A stretch of DNA of 64,000 bases from Flavobacterium okayamense (GCF_019702945.1 NZ_AP024749.1:1364001-1428000); one strand, 5' to 3'; shown: positions 23,815 through 34,005, counted from the first letter of the stretch. Made by a program: numbers and translations. The notes: generated from the letters alone by a model not told the origin.

Positions 23815-26451
23815 ATGAAATCACAAGACATTCGCAAAGCGTTTTTACAATTCTTTGAAAGTAAAGGGCATTTAATTGTTCCTTCGGCACCTATTGTTTT
23901 AAAAGACGACCCTACATTAATGTTCAATAACTCGGGTATGGCTCAGTTTAAAGAATATTTTTTAGGAAACGCCACACCAAAGAGCAATCGTATTGCCGAT
24001 ACGCAAAAATGTCTTCGTGTTTCAGGTAAACACAATGATTTAGAAGATGTAGGTTTCGATACCTATCATCATACGATGTTTGAAATGTTAGGAAACTGGT
24101 CTTTTGGCGATTATTTCAAGAAAGAAGCAATTGCTTGGGCTTGGGAATTCTTAACAGAAGTTTTAAAATTAGATAAAGACCGTTTATACGTTTCGGTTTT
24201 CGAGGGAAATCCTGCAGAAAATGTTCCGTTTGACCAAGAAGCTTGGGATTTATGGAAACAATATGTAAGTGAAGACCGAATCATTAAAGGAAATAAAAAA
24301 GACAACTTTTGGGAAATGGGAGATCAAGGACCATGCGGACCTTGTTCGGAAATTCATATCGATTTACGTTCAAATGAAGAACGTGCAAAAGTTTCAGGAT
24401 TTAGTTTGGTAAATGCAGATCATCCACAAGTAGTGGAAATTTGGAACAATGTATTTATGGAATTCAACCGTAAAGCAGATGGTTCTCTTGAAAAATTACC
24501 AGCACAACACGTAGATACAGGAATGGGGTTTGAGCGTTTGTGTATGGCAATGCAAAATGTAACATCAAATTATGATACTGATGTTTTCACGCCGCTAATT
24601 GAAAAAATTGAAAAAATTTCTGGATTAAAGTATACATCAAATGATGTTCAAAATATTTCAGAAGAACAAAATAAAATCAATATCGCAATTCGAGTAATTG
24701 TAGATCATGTTAGAGCGGTTGCTTTTGCAATTGCAGATGGTCAATTACCTTCAAATACTGGTGCAGGTTATGTAATTCGTAGAATTTTACGTCGTGCTAT
24801 TCGTTACGGATTTACATTTTTAAATTTAAAAGAACCTTTTATCTATCAATTGGTTGAGGTTTTAGCAAATCAAATGGGTGAGTTCTTCCCAGAGATAAAA
24901 TCACAACAAAACTTAGTAACTCAAGTTATTAAAGAGGAAGAAACATCTTTCTTAAGAACTTTAGAGCAAGGTTTACAATTATTAGAAAAAGTAGTTGCTG
25001 AAACTTCTGGTAAAGAAGTAAAAGGTGAAAAAGTATTTGAATTGTATGATACTTTTGGTTTCCCTAAAGATTTAACGGCTTTAATTTTAAAAGAAAAAGG
25101 TTATTCGTTTAGTGAAAGCGAATTTGAAGCTGAATTAGCGAAACAAAAAGCACGTTCTCGAGCAGCTTCTGAAGTTTCTACGGATGATTGGAATGTTTTA
25201 GTTCAAGGAAATGTAGAGCAATTTGTGGGTTACGACCAAACAGAAAATGAAGTAAAAATTACACGTTTCAGAAAAGTAGATTCTAAGAAAGATGGTGTGA
25301 TGTATCAAATTGTTTTAGATGCAACACCATTTTATCCAGAAGGTGGAGGACAAGTTGGCGATAAAGGAGTTTTGGTTTCTGCAAATGAAACTATTGAAAT
25401 TATCGATACTAAAAAAGAGAACAACTTAATCTTACATTTTGCGAAGCGTTTACCAGAAAACGTAAATGCAACTTTCCAAGCAAAAGTAAATACAGAACTA
25501 CGTGATTTATGTGCGAGTAACCACACGGCAACGCATTTATTACATCAAGCGTTACGTACCATTTTAGGAACTCATGTGGAACAAAAAGGTTCGTTAGTAG
25601 CGCCAAATTACTTGCGTTTCGATTTCTCACATTTTGCTAAAGTCACTGAAGAAGAACTTAAGCAAGTAGAAGATTTTGTAAATGCACGTATTCAAGAGCA
25701 TTTACCTTTAATCGAAAGAAGAAGTATTCCGTTTGCTCAAGCAATTGAAGAAGGAGCAATGGCATTGTTCGGAGAAAAGTATGGCGATAATGTTCGTGCG
25801 ATTAAGTTTGGTAAAAGTATGGAATTATGTGGAGGAATTCACGTAAACAATACGGCAGATATTTGGTATTTCAAGATTGTATCGGAAGGAGCTGTTGCAG
25901 CAGGAATTCGTCGAATTGAGGCAATAACTAACCAAGCAGCTAAAGATTTCTTTACCAATCAAGAGAACTTATTGGCTGAAATCAAGGAAATGCTGAAAAA
26001 TCCGCAAGATATTACTAAATCGGTAGCTTCTTTACAAGATGAAAATGCGAAGTTGAAAAAACAAGTAGAGCAATTATTAAAAGATAAAGCGAAAAACTTA
26101 AAAGGTGAATTAGTTTCACAAATTCAAAATGTAAATGGAGTTGATTTCTTAGCGGTTCAAGTTGATTTAGATGCTAATGGAGCAAAAGATTTGGCTTACG
26201 AATTAGGAAATAATAAAGATAATTTATTTGTAGTTTTAGCTACTGTAAATGAAGACAAACCAATGTTAACTTGTTATGTTTCTAAAGAATTAGTAGAAGC
26301 TAAAGGACTAAATGCCGGACAAGTAGTTCGCGAATTAGGTAAATACATTCAAGGTGGAGGTGGAGGACAACCTTTCTTTGCAACGGCTGGTGGTAAAAAT
26401 ACTGGCGGAATTAAAGAAGCGTTAGAGAAAGCGAAGGATTTTTTAAATTAA
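23815..26451 (+). CDS. alaS: Alanine--tRNA ligase
   Basis: 878 residues, normal for AlaRS. The N-terminal class II catalytic core starts [19 protein letters not shown], with [11 protein letters not shown] and [13 protein letters not shown]. The editing domain has the metal ligands [11 protein letters not shown] and CGGIHV. The C-terminal C-Ala domain ends with [14 protein letters not shown]. It attaches alanine to tRNA-Ala and removes wrongly attached serine or glycine. It is monocistronic and followed by a strong terminator. Confidence 0.98.
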   Translation: MKSQDIRKAFLQFFESKGHLIVPSAPIVLKDDPTLMFNNSGMAQFKEYFLGNATPKSNRIADTQKCLRVSGKHNDLEDVGFDTYHHTMFEMLGNWSFGDYFKKEAIAWAWEFLTEVLKLDKDRLYVSVFEGNPAENVPFDQEAWDLWKQYVSEDRIIKGNKKDNFWEMGDQGPCGPCSEIHIDLRSNEERAKVSGFSLVNADHPQVVEIWNNVFMEFNRKADGSLEKLPAQHVDTGMGFERLCMAMQNVTSNYDTDVFTPLIEKIEKISGLKYTSNDVQNISEEQNKINIAIRVIVDHVRAVAFAIADGQLPSNTGAGYVIRRILRRAIRYGFTFLNLKEPFIYQLVEVLANQMGEFFPEIKSQQNLVTQVIKEEETSFLRTLEQGLQLLEKVVAETSGKEVKGEKVFELYDTFGFPKDLTALILKEKGYSFSESEFEAELAKQKARSRAASEVSTDDWNVLVQGNVEQFVGYDQTENEVKITRFRKVDSKKDGVMYQIVLDATPFYPEGGGQVGDKGVLVSANETIEIIDTKKENNLILHFAKRLPENVNATFQAKVNTELRDLCASNHTATHLLHQALRTILGTHVEQKGSLVAPNYLRFDFSHFAKVTEEELKQVEDFVNARIQEHLPLIERRSIPFAQAIEEGAMALFGEKYGDNVRAIKFGKSMELCGGIHVNNTADIWYFKIVSEGAVAAGIRRIEAITNQAAKDFFTNQENLLAEIKEMLKNPQDITKSVASLQDENAKLKKQVEQLLKDKAKNLKGELVSQIQNVNGVDFLAVQVDLDANGAKDLAYELGNNKDNLFVVLATVNEDKPMLTCYVSKELVEAKGLNAGQVVRELGKYIQGGGGGQPFFATAGGKNTGGIKEALEKAKDFLN

Positions 26452-26462
26452 AAGAGTAGTCT

Positions 26463-26493
26463 AAAGGAGGTTGTAAAAACCTCCTTTTTTTTT
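26463..26493 (+). terminator. Rho-independent terminator of alaS
   Basis: AAAGGAGGTT pairs with AACCTCCTTT and is followed by a run of nine T, starting 11 bp after the alaS stop codon. Confidence 0.92.
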
Positions 26494-26572
26494 GCAACAA
26501 TTTTATTGTTAAAATATGTTTTTATAACAGGTATTTTCCTTTAATTTGTGAAAAATTAACTTTTAATAAATT

Positions 26573-27367
26573 ATGAAACAATTATTAACCTTTGTAAGTG
26601 TATTAGCACTAATTCTAACTTCTTGTTCTTCTGAAAGTTCTTCAAGCAGTTCTACAACAGGAACAAAACTAACCCAAATTATCGAAACTTTTAATGATGG
26701 AAGTACAGAAACAATAAATTTTGAGTATAACGGAGATAAAATTTTAAGTTACACATGGGATTGGGATTCAAGTATTCAAGAGGAAGCTTTTTTTACATAT
26801 ACAGGAGATTTAATTACTAAAGAAGAATATTTTTTTGATGATAATGACCCATTAGAAGCTTTTAGTGAAGTTACAGATTATGAATACGACACTAGTGGTA
26901 GATTAACTAAATCCACAAGAACTGAAAATGATTCTTTTGGTACTACTATCACAGTGGATAATTTTACCTACAATTCAAACGGAACAGTTTCGTTTACAAC
27001 TACTGAAAATTCAGTTTTATACGCAACTGGTACAATTTATTTTAATGGTAATCAACCATTCAAAAAAGTAGTAACTGAAGATATAGGCACAATTGATGAG
27101 TTTACTTATACTGAGGAAAATTTCTATGACGATAAAGTTAATCCTTTTAATAATGTAACTGGTTTTTCAAAAATCGAAATTGCTTGTCCAACGTATCATT
27201 ATGGTTTTTATGGAATGCCAAATAATGTTATTGAAATAAAACAAGATGGTGTTTCTAAAGAAACATCAACATATACTTATAATAGTAACAATATGCCTGC
27301 AACTGAATTATATATTGATAATGATAATAACGATAATAATTCGACCTCTCAATATATTTATAATTAA
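26573..27367 (+). CDS. Lipoprotein with YD-like strand repeats
   Basis: 264 residues. The signal peptide ends at the lipobox LTSC (Cys18), followed by a Ser-rich spacer. The body consists of beta-strand repeats of the form ITKEEYFF, YEYDTSGRLTKS and YNSNGTVSFTT, which resemble RHS/YD-type repeats of flavobacterial surface lipoproteins. The function is unknown. It stands alone between two terminators, so it is probably monocistronic. Confidence 0.7.
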   Translation: MKQLLTFVSVLALILTSCSSESSSSSSTTGTKLTQIIETFNDGSTETINFEYNGDKILSYTWDWDSSIQEEAFFTYTGDLITKEEYFFDDNDPLEAFSEVTDYEYDTSGRLTKSTRTENDSFGTTITVDNFTYNSNGTVSFTTTENSVLYATGTIYFNGNQPFKKVVTEDIGTIDEFTYTEENFYDDKVNPFNNVTGFSKIEIACPTYHYGFYGMPNNVIEIKQDGVSKETSTYTYNSNNMPATELYIDNDNNDNNSTSQYIYN

Positions 27368-27386
27368 AAATATTTTAAAATCAATA

Positions 27387-27420
27387 AAAACCCGATAACT
27401 TAAAATTATCGGGTTTTCTT
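27387..27420 (+). terminator. Rho-independent terminator
   Basis: AAAACCCGATAA and TTATCGGGTTTT form a stem followed by a T-rich tract, 20 bp after the lipoprotein stop codon. Confidence 0.88.
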
Positions 27421-27474
27421 TTTTATCACTATTTTTGAAGTCTAATATCTAGAATCTAATATCTAAAAGCAAAG

Positions 27475-28428
27475 ATGCTATTCCGAACCGAAATACCAAT
27501 AACCAAAAGTGATTTTTTAATCGATTATCATTCGAAAGTGTTGTTGTTAGGTTCTTGTTTTGCGGAGAATATTGGAAAAAAATTCAATTATTATAAATTT
27601 CAAACTTCTGTAAATCCTTTCGGAATTATATTTAATACTGTTTCTTTAGAAAAACTTATTAAAAGAGTTGTTGAAAAGAATTACTTTACCGAAAATGATT
27701 TATTCTATCACAATGATTTATGGCATTGTTATGAAGTTCATTCGGAATTATCAAATACAAATAAAGAAGAATTTTTGAATAATCTAAATTCGATTATCGA
27801 CTTAACAAATAAACAAATAACCGAATTAACACATTGCTTTATTACATTAGGCACAAGTTGGGTTTACAGAAATAATGAATCAAGCGAAATTGTAGCCAAT
27901 TGTCATAAAGTTCCACAAAAAGAATTTACTAAAGAATTACTTTCAACCAAGCAAATTGAGGAAAGTTTGCAAAATATAGTTACGTTAATTCATTCCATTA
28001 ATCCGAATGTAAAATTTGTATTTACAGTTTCACCAGTTCGTCATATTAAGGATGGTTTTTTTGAAAATAATGTAAGTAAAGGAAATTTGTTTTCAGCAAT
28101 TCAAAACATCTTGTCACATCGAGCGGAGTCGAGATGTTATTTCCCAAGCTACGAAATTGTAATGGATGAGCTTCGAGATTACCGATTTTTCGAAAAAGAT
28201 ATGTTACATCCTAATCAATTAGCAATAGATTATATCTGGGAAAAACTATCCTTTGCTTATTTCTCTTCAGAAACTGTAAAGATTACACATGAGATAGATT
28301 CGATTCAAAAAGGGCTTGCACATAAACCTTTTAACCCAAATACAGAATCTCATCTAAAGTTTGTAAATAACTTACAATCAAAGATTAAAGAATTAAATAA
28401 GAAATACCATTTCTTAAACTTTTCTTAA
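27475..28428 (+). CDS. GSCFA domain protein
   Basis: 317 residues. It begins with the family-naming motif LLLGSCFAENIGKKFNYYKF, then NPFGIIFN, ITLGTSWVY, FTVSPVRHIKDG and a late DELRDYRFFEKDMLHPNQLA. These match the GDSL/SGNH-hydrolase-like fold: Ser in GSC, Asn/Gly strips and D..H near the end. It is likely a cytoplasmic esterase or transferase; the substrate is not known. A dispersed hairpin repeat (28113-28137) lies in frame and codes for residues LSHRAESRC before the conserved YFPSYE strip. Confidence 0.9.
   Translation: MLFRTEIPITKSDFLIDYHSKVLLLGSCFAENIGKKFNYYKFQTSVNPFGIIFNTVSLEKLIKRVVEKNYFTENDLFYHNDLWHCYEVHSELSNTNKEEFLNNLNSIIDLTNKQITELTHCFITLGTSWVYRNNESSEIVANCHKVPQKEFTKELLSTKQIEESLQNIVTLIHSINPNVKFVFTVSPVRHIKDGFFENNVSKGNLFSAIQNILSHRAESRCYFPSYEIVMDELRDYRFFEKDMLHPNQLAIDYIWEKLSFAYFSSETVKITHEIDSIQKGLAHKPFNPNTESHLKFVNNLQSKIKELNKKYHFLNFS
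28113..28137. repeat. Hairpin repeat inside the GSCFA coding region
   Basis: The 25-base unit differs from the one at 14066-14090 at only two places, and the two changes (T to A, A to T) face each other in the stem ACATC/GATGT, so pairing is kept. It is read in frame as SHRAESRC. The exact match in length, core and symmetry makes chance unlikely. Confidence 0.75.
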
Positions 28429-28429
28429 A

Positions 28430-28455
28430 AATACGACAATTGCCCTATTTTTTTG
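28430..28455 (+). terminator. Imperfect hairpin of the GGCAATTGCC family
   Basis: ATACGACAATTGCCCTAT followed by seven T. The stem has two mismatches against the perfect family member at 36848-36875, but the place, right after the GSCFA stop codon, and the T-tract fit a weak terminator. Confidence 0.55.
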
Positions 28456-28509
28456 TTTCACCATTTTTGTGACTTTTGAAATATCAAATTAATATTAAAA
28501 TTCACAATT

Positions 28510-28986
28510 ATGAAAATGTTCAAATTATCTACCGTTTTATGTTTATTTATGTTGTTTGCTTCAATTGGAAGTTTTGCGCAACGTGTTGTTTCTCCTGAAG
28601 ATTTAACTTCTCAACTTTTGAAAGAAACTTTTGATAACGCTTATATTGAAGTTTTAGAAGTTAAAGATACTTATGTAAAAGTTAAAGATGTATTTAATGT
28701 TTACATGGATATTGATAAGAGTAAAAGATATATAGCTTTTAACTCGACTTATAATTTAGTTGAAGGTACATCTCCAGCAAAAGCTTTAGCTTTAATGAAT
28801 AAATTAAATGCCGAAGTTGCTCTAATTAAAGCATATTATACAGAATCTTCAAACACAATTACTTATTATTATTATTTCTGGACTGATGGAGGTTTTACTC
28901 AAAAGTCTTTAGTTAGTGCTTTAAAATTATATAAAACAGCTTTAAATCTAAGTTTAGATAAAGATACAGAAAAGCTAATTAAATAA
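28510..28986 (+). CDS. Exported YbjN-like protein
   Basis: 158 residues. A signal peptide (ending GSFAQ) precedes an alpha/beta domain (LLKETFDNAYIEVLEVKDTY, VYMDIDKSKRYIAFNS, LMNKLNAEVALIKAYY, YYYYFWTDGGFTQKSLVSAL) that has the strand-helix pattern of YbjN or type III secretion chaperone-like proteins. This fold call is tentative. It is followed after 2 bp by a 38-residue membrane peptide and then by a propeller protein, and may share their transcript. Confidence 0.65.
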   Translation: MKMFKLSTVLCLFMLFASIGSFAQRVVSPEDLTSQLLKETFDNAYIEVLEVKDTYVKVKDVFNVYMDIDKSKRYIAFNSTYNLVEGTSPAKALALMNKLNAEVALIKAYYTESSNTITYYYYFWTDGGFTQKSLVSALKLYKTALNLSLDKDTEKLIK

Positions 28987-28988
28987 TT

Positions 28989-29105
28989 ATGTTGTTTAAA
29001 AACATTAAATATCCCAACAAATTTTTCTGGAAATTCATTTTAGTGATTCTTGTTGGGGTATTATTGTTATTAAACATTATAATATACTTCAAGTTAGGAT
29101 TTTAA
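28989..29105 (+). CDS. 38-residue single-helix membrane peptide
   Basis: It begins 2 bp after the YbjN-like gene: MLFKNIKYPNKFFWKF, then one hydrophobic helix (ILVILVGVLLLLNIIIYF) and a short end. The basic-aromatic N-terminus suggests N-in orientation. Close spacing to the upstream gene and an unbroken hydrophobic segment support a real small gene. There is no known family. Confidence 0.5.
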   Translation: MLFKNIKYPNKFFWKFILVILVGVLLLLNIIIYFKLGF

Positions 29106-29142
29106 ATCCTTTAAAAATCAAACTTTAATATTTTTATAAATT

Positions 29143-31065
29143 ATGAAAGCTATAATTAAAACATTATGGACAGCCATACTTATGCTTTGTTGTGTTAGTA
29201 ATGGATATGCACAAAAAGCTGAAGCTCCCGAAAACACTTATGATTTAGGGGCGAAAATTAATGAAATGACGCTAACTGTTGGAGGTATCTTAGTTGTAGC
29301 TACTAACGATGGATTAGCAGGTATAAAACCGAATGAATCTAAACCTATATTCACATTCAATAATTTTGGTCAATTAAAACCAGAAGAAACAGATTTTATT
29401 CCGATGACTCCTTACATCGTGGTTTCACAAGGAGCTACTGGTGGTTTTTCTGGAATTGGGAAAACAAAAAGAGCAGTTATCGATTATGTAAAAGGAAAAG
29501 TTTTATTCAATTCTGAAGATTTAAAGTGGACTCAAATTTATACTTGCAATGTGATGTTGCCACAGAATAAATTAGTCGTAAGTGGACTGCAAAAAAGTGA
29601 TGCAAAGTTTGAAAGCCAAGTTCCTAAAGTAGCGGTTTATGATTTAGATAGTGGTAAAAATGATTTTTCATTTTTCTTAGATAAACCTGGTCGTGTAGGA
29701 ATGGCTAAAGATTTTAGCGTAACAGGAACTCCATTATTGTTAAAAAACGCTGTATTAGTACCTACAGCACAAGGTATAATTGCTATGTCAAATTCTGGTA
29801 CAGAATTATGGAAAAGCAAAATAAAAGATGTCACTTGGATGGTTGCTGATGATTCAGGTAAAGAAATCTATGCTTTTGAAAGTGTAAATAACGGAAATAA
29901 TACAAGAATTCATAAAATTGGAGATAAAGATGGTGCAGCTTTATGGGCAGATGATAGAAAAGTAAAAGGAATTGTTTCTAACTTTGAAATTTTACCACAA
30001 GGAATCGCAGTTGTTAGTAATGTTAAGCCTTCTGGAGAGAAAGGATTAGGAAAGTTAATGGCTGCAAAAGAGCAAAGTCATATTGCTTTTTTAAGTGCAT
30101 CTTCAGGTGAGGATTTATGGGAAAAAGCTCCAAAAACTAATGGATATGTTCAACATTTTTACATAATGGAAGACGGAATTTTATTTGGTCTTTTTGAAGG
30201 AGGAATTAATAAAATTGCTTTTGACGGAAAACCATTATTTAAAAAGCCTTTAAAAACAGGGGAAAACATTATGGTAATGGCTCACACACCACAAGGACTA
30301 CTCTACATAACTGGTGAAGATGCTAACATTGTTAATTTAGAATCAGGTGACCAGATATGGTCAAAACCATTAAAATATAAAAGAGCAACTTCAGTAGCAT
30401 CTACATTTGATAGTAAAAACAATCGTTATATGATTGCAGCAGATGGTAAAATAATGGCAATTGATGCAAATTCTGGAGATGTTAATGATTTTGCACAATG
30501 TAATTTTGAGGAAAAAGAAGACCCGAGTAGTATGCAAATTAGAGATGGAGGAATTTTCTTATCATCAAGTCAAAATATGGCGATGTACGATTTCAACGGT
30601 TCAGAAAGCTATAAAGTATACCACAAATCTCCTGGAAGAAGTACTTTTGGAAAAATTATGGGAGGGGTTATGGCTGTTGCTTCAACAACTATGGCTGTTT
30701 CTATGAGTGCAGTTGCTGGAGCAAATCGTTCAGCTTTTGGAAGCATGAATGACTTAGATTCATATAACGATTATGGTAAGGACGCTAAAAGAGCTGCGGA
30801 TATGTTCTCAGGAATTGCAGGGGCATCTTTTGATTATTTATCAAAACGTTTTAAAGCAACAGCTGCTACAGAAAATTCACAATTCATTTTAACTAAATTA
30901 AGTAACGGTGTAGGCTTAGTTAAAGTAAATAAAGATTCTGGAGTTGTAGAAAAGGAAATCATTTTAAATGATAAAAAACCAGAGTATGAAGTTGATGAAA
31001 TGGGTGGTTATTTATTCTATAAAGCAAACGATAAAACAATTTATACTTATAATTTAAAAAAGTAG
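29143..31065 (+). CDS. Exported PQQ-like beta-propeller protein
   Basis: 640 residues. A signal peptide (ending GYAQ) is followed by propeller blades with repeated strips such as GTELWKSKIKDVTW, GAALWADDRKVKG, SGEDLWEKAPK and SGDQIWSKPLKY, the ..LW/IW.. pattern of PQQ-binding-like or BamB-like propellers. A glycine/alanine-rich insert near residue 510 (GKIMGGVMAVASTTMAVSM) could touch a membrane. It is probably a periplasmic scaffold. No quinoprotein active site is recognised, so enzyme activity is doubtful. Confidence 0.78.
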   Translation: MKAIIKTLWTAILMLCCVSNGYAQKAEAPENTYDLGAKINEMTLTVGGILVVATNDGLAGIKPNESKPIFTFNNFGQLKPEETDFIPMTPYIVVSQGATGGFSGIGKTKRAVIDYVKGKVLFNSEDLKWTQIYTCNVMLPQNKLVVSGLQKSDAKFESQVPKVAVYDLDSGKNDFSFFLDKPGRVGMAKDFSVTGTPLLLKNAVLVPTAQGIIAMSNSGTELWKSKIKDVTWMVADDSGKEIYAFESVNNGNNTRIHKIGDKDGAALWADDRKVKGIVSNFEILPQGIAVVSNVKPSGEKGLGKLMAAKEQSHIAFLSASSGEDLWEKAPKTNGYVQHFYIMEDGILFGLFEGGINKIAFDGKPLFKKPLKTGENIMVMAHTPQGLLYITGEDANIVNLESGDQIWSKPLKYKRATSVASTFDSKNNRYMIAADGKIMAIDANSGDVNDFAQCNFEEKEDPSSMQIRDGGIFLSSSQNMAMYDFNGSESYKVYHKSPGRSTFGKIMGGVMAVASTTMAVSMSAVAGANRSAFGSMNDLDSYNDYGKDAKRAADMFSGIAGASFDYLSKRFKATAATENSQFILTKLSNGVGLVKVNKDSGVVEKEIILNDKKPEYEVDEMGGYLFYKANDKTIYTYNLKK

Positions 31066-31125
31066 TTTCATACAATTATAAATAGTTATAGGTGGTTTGG
31101 GCTTACAATTTTAATTGTAGGTTTT

Positions 31126-31155
31126 TAAAAATAGGGCATGTGCCCTATTTTTTTT
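31126..31155 (+). terminator. Rho-independent terminator (GGGCA-TGCCC type)
   Basis: AAAAATAGGGCA and TGCCCTATTTTT pair perfectly around two bases and run into T. It belongs to the hairpin set shared by operons of this region. Confidence 0.88.
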
Positions 31156-31191
31156 GTTTTATGGTTTATAGAAATTTGAAAAAAAGATATT

Positions 31192-32157
31192 ATGAAACTA
31201 ATTTTTAGTGTTTACACTTTATTGGTAGCGACTTTTATTTATGCTCAAGAACCTGAAGTTTCTTATAAAGACTTGGGTTTTACCAAAAAAATCAAAAAAG
31301 TTGAAACTTTCACATATTCTATGGAAGATAAAATGGTACTAGATAGGTCGAGTGATAGTTATATTTTTGATAAAAATGGTAATATTACACATCATGAGTA
31401 TCATATTTATGGAAAATATGCGAGTTCAACTTCTGAAAATTCAACCTATGAAAATGGACTTCTTGTAAAAAGGGAAATTTTGGTTAAAGATCGGCCAAAT
31501 TTCGATGCAATAATTACATTTCAATACGATAAAAAGAAAAACTTAGTCAAAAAAACATATCAATCAAAGCTGTATAAAAACGATTTTACATTTTCCTATG
31601 ATGATAAAAGTCAACTTTTTGAAATAAAAGGTAATTACGCCAATAATTATTCGGTTGAAAGATTTTATTATGAAAAGGAAAGATTAGTAAAATCAATAAA
31701 TCAATATTTTTCTCGAGATAGTATCCAGTCAGAGACTATAAAATTGTATATTCATGATGAAGTGGTTATTGAATGCAATCCAAAAAACAAGCTTTTTATA
31801 GTCTATTTGAATGAAAATTTGCAAAATATGGTTTTAAAAATGAAATATCCAGAACCTATTCAAAACTTAAATGGTATTGAAACAGAAATTACATTTGAAG
31901 AATTATCGGTTCTTAAATTAAAAGAAGGTTTGCTAAATGATCGAAACAAACCTTTTCGATTAATTGAAGCTAATGAAGTCAAAAAGCAGAATGAACATAA
32001 GGATTGGATTGCTCAAGCTGGAATATATTTTAGACATAAGAAAAATGAAAATTATATTTCGTTTAGAAAAATCACCTATGCTGATGGTTCAGTAAGTGGT
32101 TCAACAGATTTTGATATATTTACTGTAAATGAACTAAATTCTAAACTACATGAATAA
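31192..32157 (+). CDS. Exported protein of unknown function
   Basis: 321 residues. A signal peptide ends at FIYAQ. The first two thirds hold strand repeats such as SYIFDKNGNITHHEYHIYG and ITFQYDKKKNLVKKTYQSK, similar in look to YD-type lipoprotein repeats; the last third is charged. No family is recognised. It overlaps the next gene by 8 bp (32150-32157), so the two are translationally coupled and likely act together in the envelope. Confidence 0.6.
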   Translation: MKLIFSVYTLLVATFIYAQEPEVSYKDLGFTKKIKKVETFTYSMEDKMVLDRSSDSYIFDKNGNITHHEYHIYGKYASSTSENSTYENGLLVKREILVKDRPNFDAIITFQYDKKKNLVKKTYQSKLYKNDFTFSYDDKSQLFEIKGNYANNYSVERFYYEKERLVKSINQYFSRDSIQSETIKLYIHDEVVIECNPKNKLFIVYLNENLQNMVLKMKYPEPIQNLNGIETEITFEELSVLKLKEGLLNDRNKPFRLIEANEVKKQNEHKDWIAQAGIYFRHKKNENYISFRKITYADGSVSGSTDFDIFTVNELNSKLHE

Positions 32158-33154
32158 AAAAATAGTTTATTTATTTTATTTATTAATTCTTTTACTTTTT
32201 TGTTCTAATGTTTCCCAACCTGGAATTTACAACGCAGGTGGAACCGCTTTTACCATGTTGTTTCCACAAGATTCGTTGACGTATAAAAAGGTTCAGATGC
32301 AAGAAGAAGCTATTTATATCCAACTTTATAAAGGCTTTGCTGTTGTTAAAGGAAAATATAAAATGGTAAATACAACTTCTGAAAAACTGAATTTTACTAT
32401 GGGGTATCCCATAAACGGAATTTACAATGGAGGAGAAGGGGATTTAAACCAAGTTCAATTAGATTCGCTATATAAATTTAAGATCAAAGCAAATGGTAAA
32501 GAATTGTCAATCAATGAAATGCAAATTGGCGATTCTGGTCATGCAAGAACTTTTCAAAATGAAAATTGGTTAACTTGGAAGATTGATTTTAAACCAACAG
32601 AAAGCAAAGAGATCGAAGTATATTTTTTAGTTAATACAAATGATGGAGGAATTACGAAAGGTTATTCTCACGAACAAAAAAATGCATTTATTTATTTACT
32701 TGAATCGGGAAGTGTTTGGAAACAACCGATAGAAGATGGAAAGTTTGTAATTGAATTAAAAGACGGATTGAAAGTTGAAGATATTGCTGGAATTTCTTCT
32801 CATTTCGATTTTCATGTCAATGAAAAAGAAAATATTTTAATAGGATCTAAAACTAATTTTTCACCCACTCCAAATGATAACTTAATTGTTACGTATGGAG
32901 AAACCATTTCAAATTTTGAATTTTCATTTTTTTTAGAACAATCACACATCTTGTTTGAGAAGATAGAGATTTTTTCAAAACAAGGTAATCATGGGGTTTT
33001 ACATTCTTTTGAAGCTAAAAATCCTTATGAAGTTAAGACTAGTTTTTTGTCTTTTCTACCAGGATTAATAATTTTTTTAGGTATAGCGGCACCTTTTTTA
33101 ATTATTAGTATAGTAGTATTTATTGTTGTTAAGTTGGTTCGAAACAGAAAATAA
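32150..33154 (+). CDS. Membrane-anchored exported protein, DUF4424-like in layout
   Basis: 334 residues. A signal peptide (LFYLLILLLFCSNVS) is followed by a beta-rich outer domain with YIQLYKGFAVVKGKYKMVN and LTWKIDFKPTESKEIEVYF, and a C-terminal membrane helix (LPGLIIFLGIAAPFLIISI) with a basic end. A beta domain held by a C-terminal helix is the layout of DUF4424-type proteins, but I cannot confirm the family. It overlaps the upstream exported protein by 8 bp and ends in a terminator. Confidence 0.6.
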   Translation: MNKKIVYLFYLLILLLFCSNVSQPGIYNAGGTAFTMLFPQDSLTYKKVQMQEEAIYIQLYKGFAVVKGKYKMVNTTSEKLNFTMGYPINGIYNGGEGDLNQVQLDSLYKFKIKANGKELSINEMQIGDSGHARTFQNENWLTWKIDFKPTESKEIEVYFLVNTNDGGITKGYSHEQKNAFIYLLESGSVWKQPIEDGKFVIELKDGLKVEDIAGISSHFDFHVNEKENILIGSKTNFSPTPNDNLIVTYGETISNFEFSFFLEQSHILFEKIEIFSKQGNHGVLHSFEAKNPYEVKTSFLSFLPGLIIFLGIAAPFLIISIVVFIVVKLVRNRK

Positions 33155-33174
33155 ATCAATTTCTAATACATAGT

Positions 33175-33205
33175 TTTAAATACGGCAATTGCCCTATTTT
33201 TTTTG
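33175..33205 (+). terminator. Terminator hairpin, GGCAATTGCC family
   Basis: AAATACGGCAATTGCCCTATTT with a single C-C mismatch and a run of eight T. It is one base away from the perfect version at 36848-36875. Confidence 0.8.
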
Positions 33206-33251
33206 GACGAATGTTAAGCTAGTTTTATACTCAATTAAAAAAATAATAAAA

Positions 33252-33995
33252 ATGAAAAATTTTGCTCAATTAGTGTTTTTAGTTTTTACATCAATTTGTT
33301 TTTCCCAACAAAATTTTGGGAATCAAGCAGGTAAAAAAGAAGTTAAAAAAGGTTTAGTAAGTTTTGAAACTTTTACAGCCGATAATGGTGATGTTTCTTA
33401 TGGTTTTAGAATGAATGGTTTAATTGTTGGTCCCAATATGGTGCTTCATGCCGATGGGAGAACAACGTATGTAAATTATAATAAAGATCATCAAAAAGAC
33501 GGTACTTTAATTCTAATGAATAAACAGCAAGGAACAATAGAACTATACACTTATAGAAAAGATAAAAAAGAAGGGCCAGCTTTTAAAATGGCAAACGGGA
33601 ATGTAGAGTGGAAAAAACAATTCGCAAATGATAAAGAAGATATAGGAGGTTACAAAGCGAATGTAGCTGATTATGGTTACGGTCAAAATTCGAATGGGTT
33701 TAACGGTTTTAATATGGAAAAGTATGACAACGATTCCTATGCAATTGGATACTTTTTGTTTTCAAATAAATCATTTCCTGCAATTCAAGTTTGGAAAGAT
33801 GGCGAGCAATATATGGGTCAACATATTCAGGGTTTAAGAAAACAGTTTGGCGTATATTTTTATGAAAATGGTACAAAATATGTAGGTTTTTGGCATAAAA
33901 ACTACAAAGAAGGGTTGGGTTTTAAAATCGATAAAAATGGAAATATTATCGAAAAAGGATATTATGAAAGTAATGTAATTAAAACGCCATTTTAA
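33252..33995 (+). CDS. Exported MORN-repeat-like protein
   Basis: 247 residues from ATG 33252. An upstream in-frame ATG at 33189 would read through the terminator region and is rejected. A signal peptide (LVFLVFTSICFSQ) precedes strand repeats; the last part has MORN-type units (YENGTKYVGFWHKNYKEGLG). MORN units form beta hairpins that bind lipids or proteins. It lies 10 bp before the CHAT gene, so the two probably form one operon and may work together in the periplasm. Confidence 0.7.
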   Translation: MKNFAQLVFLVFTSICFSQQNFGNQAGKKEVKKGLVSFETFTADNGDVSYGFRMNGLIVGPNMVLHADGRTTYVNYNKDHQKDGTLILMNKQQGTIELYTYRKDKKEGPAFKMANGNVEWKKQFANDKEDIGGYKANVADYGYGQNSNGFNGFNMEKYDNDSYAIGYFLFSNKSFPAIQVWKDGEQYMGQHIQGLRKQFGVYFYENGTKYVGFWHKNYKEGLGFKIDKNGNIIEKGYYESNVIKTPF

Positions 33996-34005
33996 TTCTT
34001 AAAGT

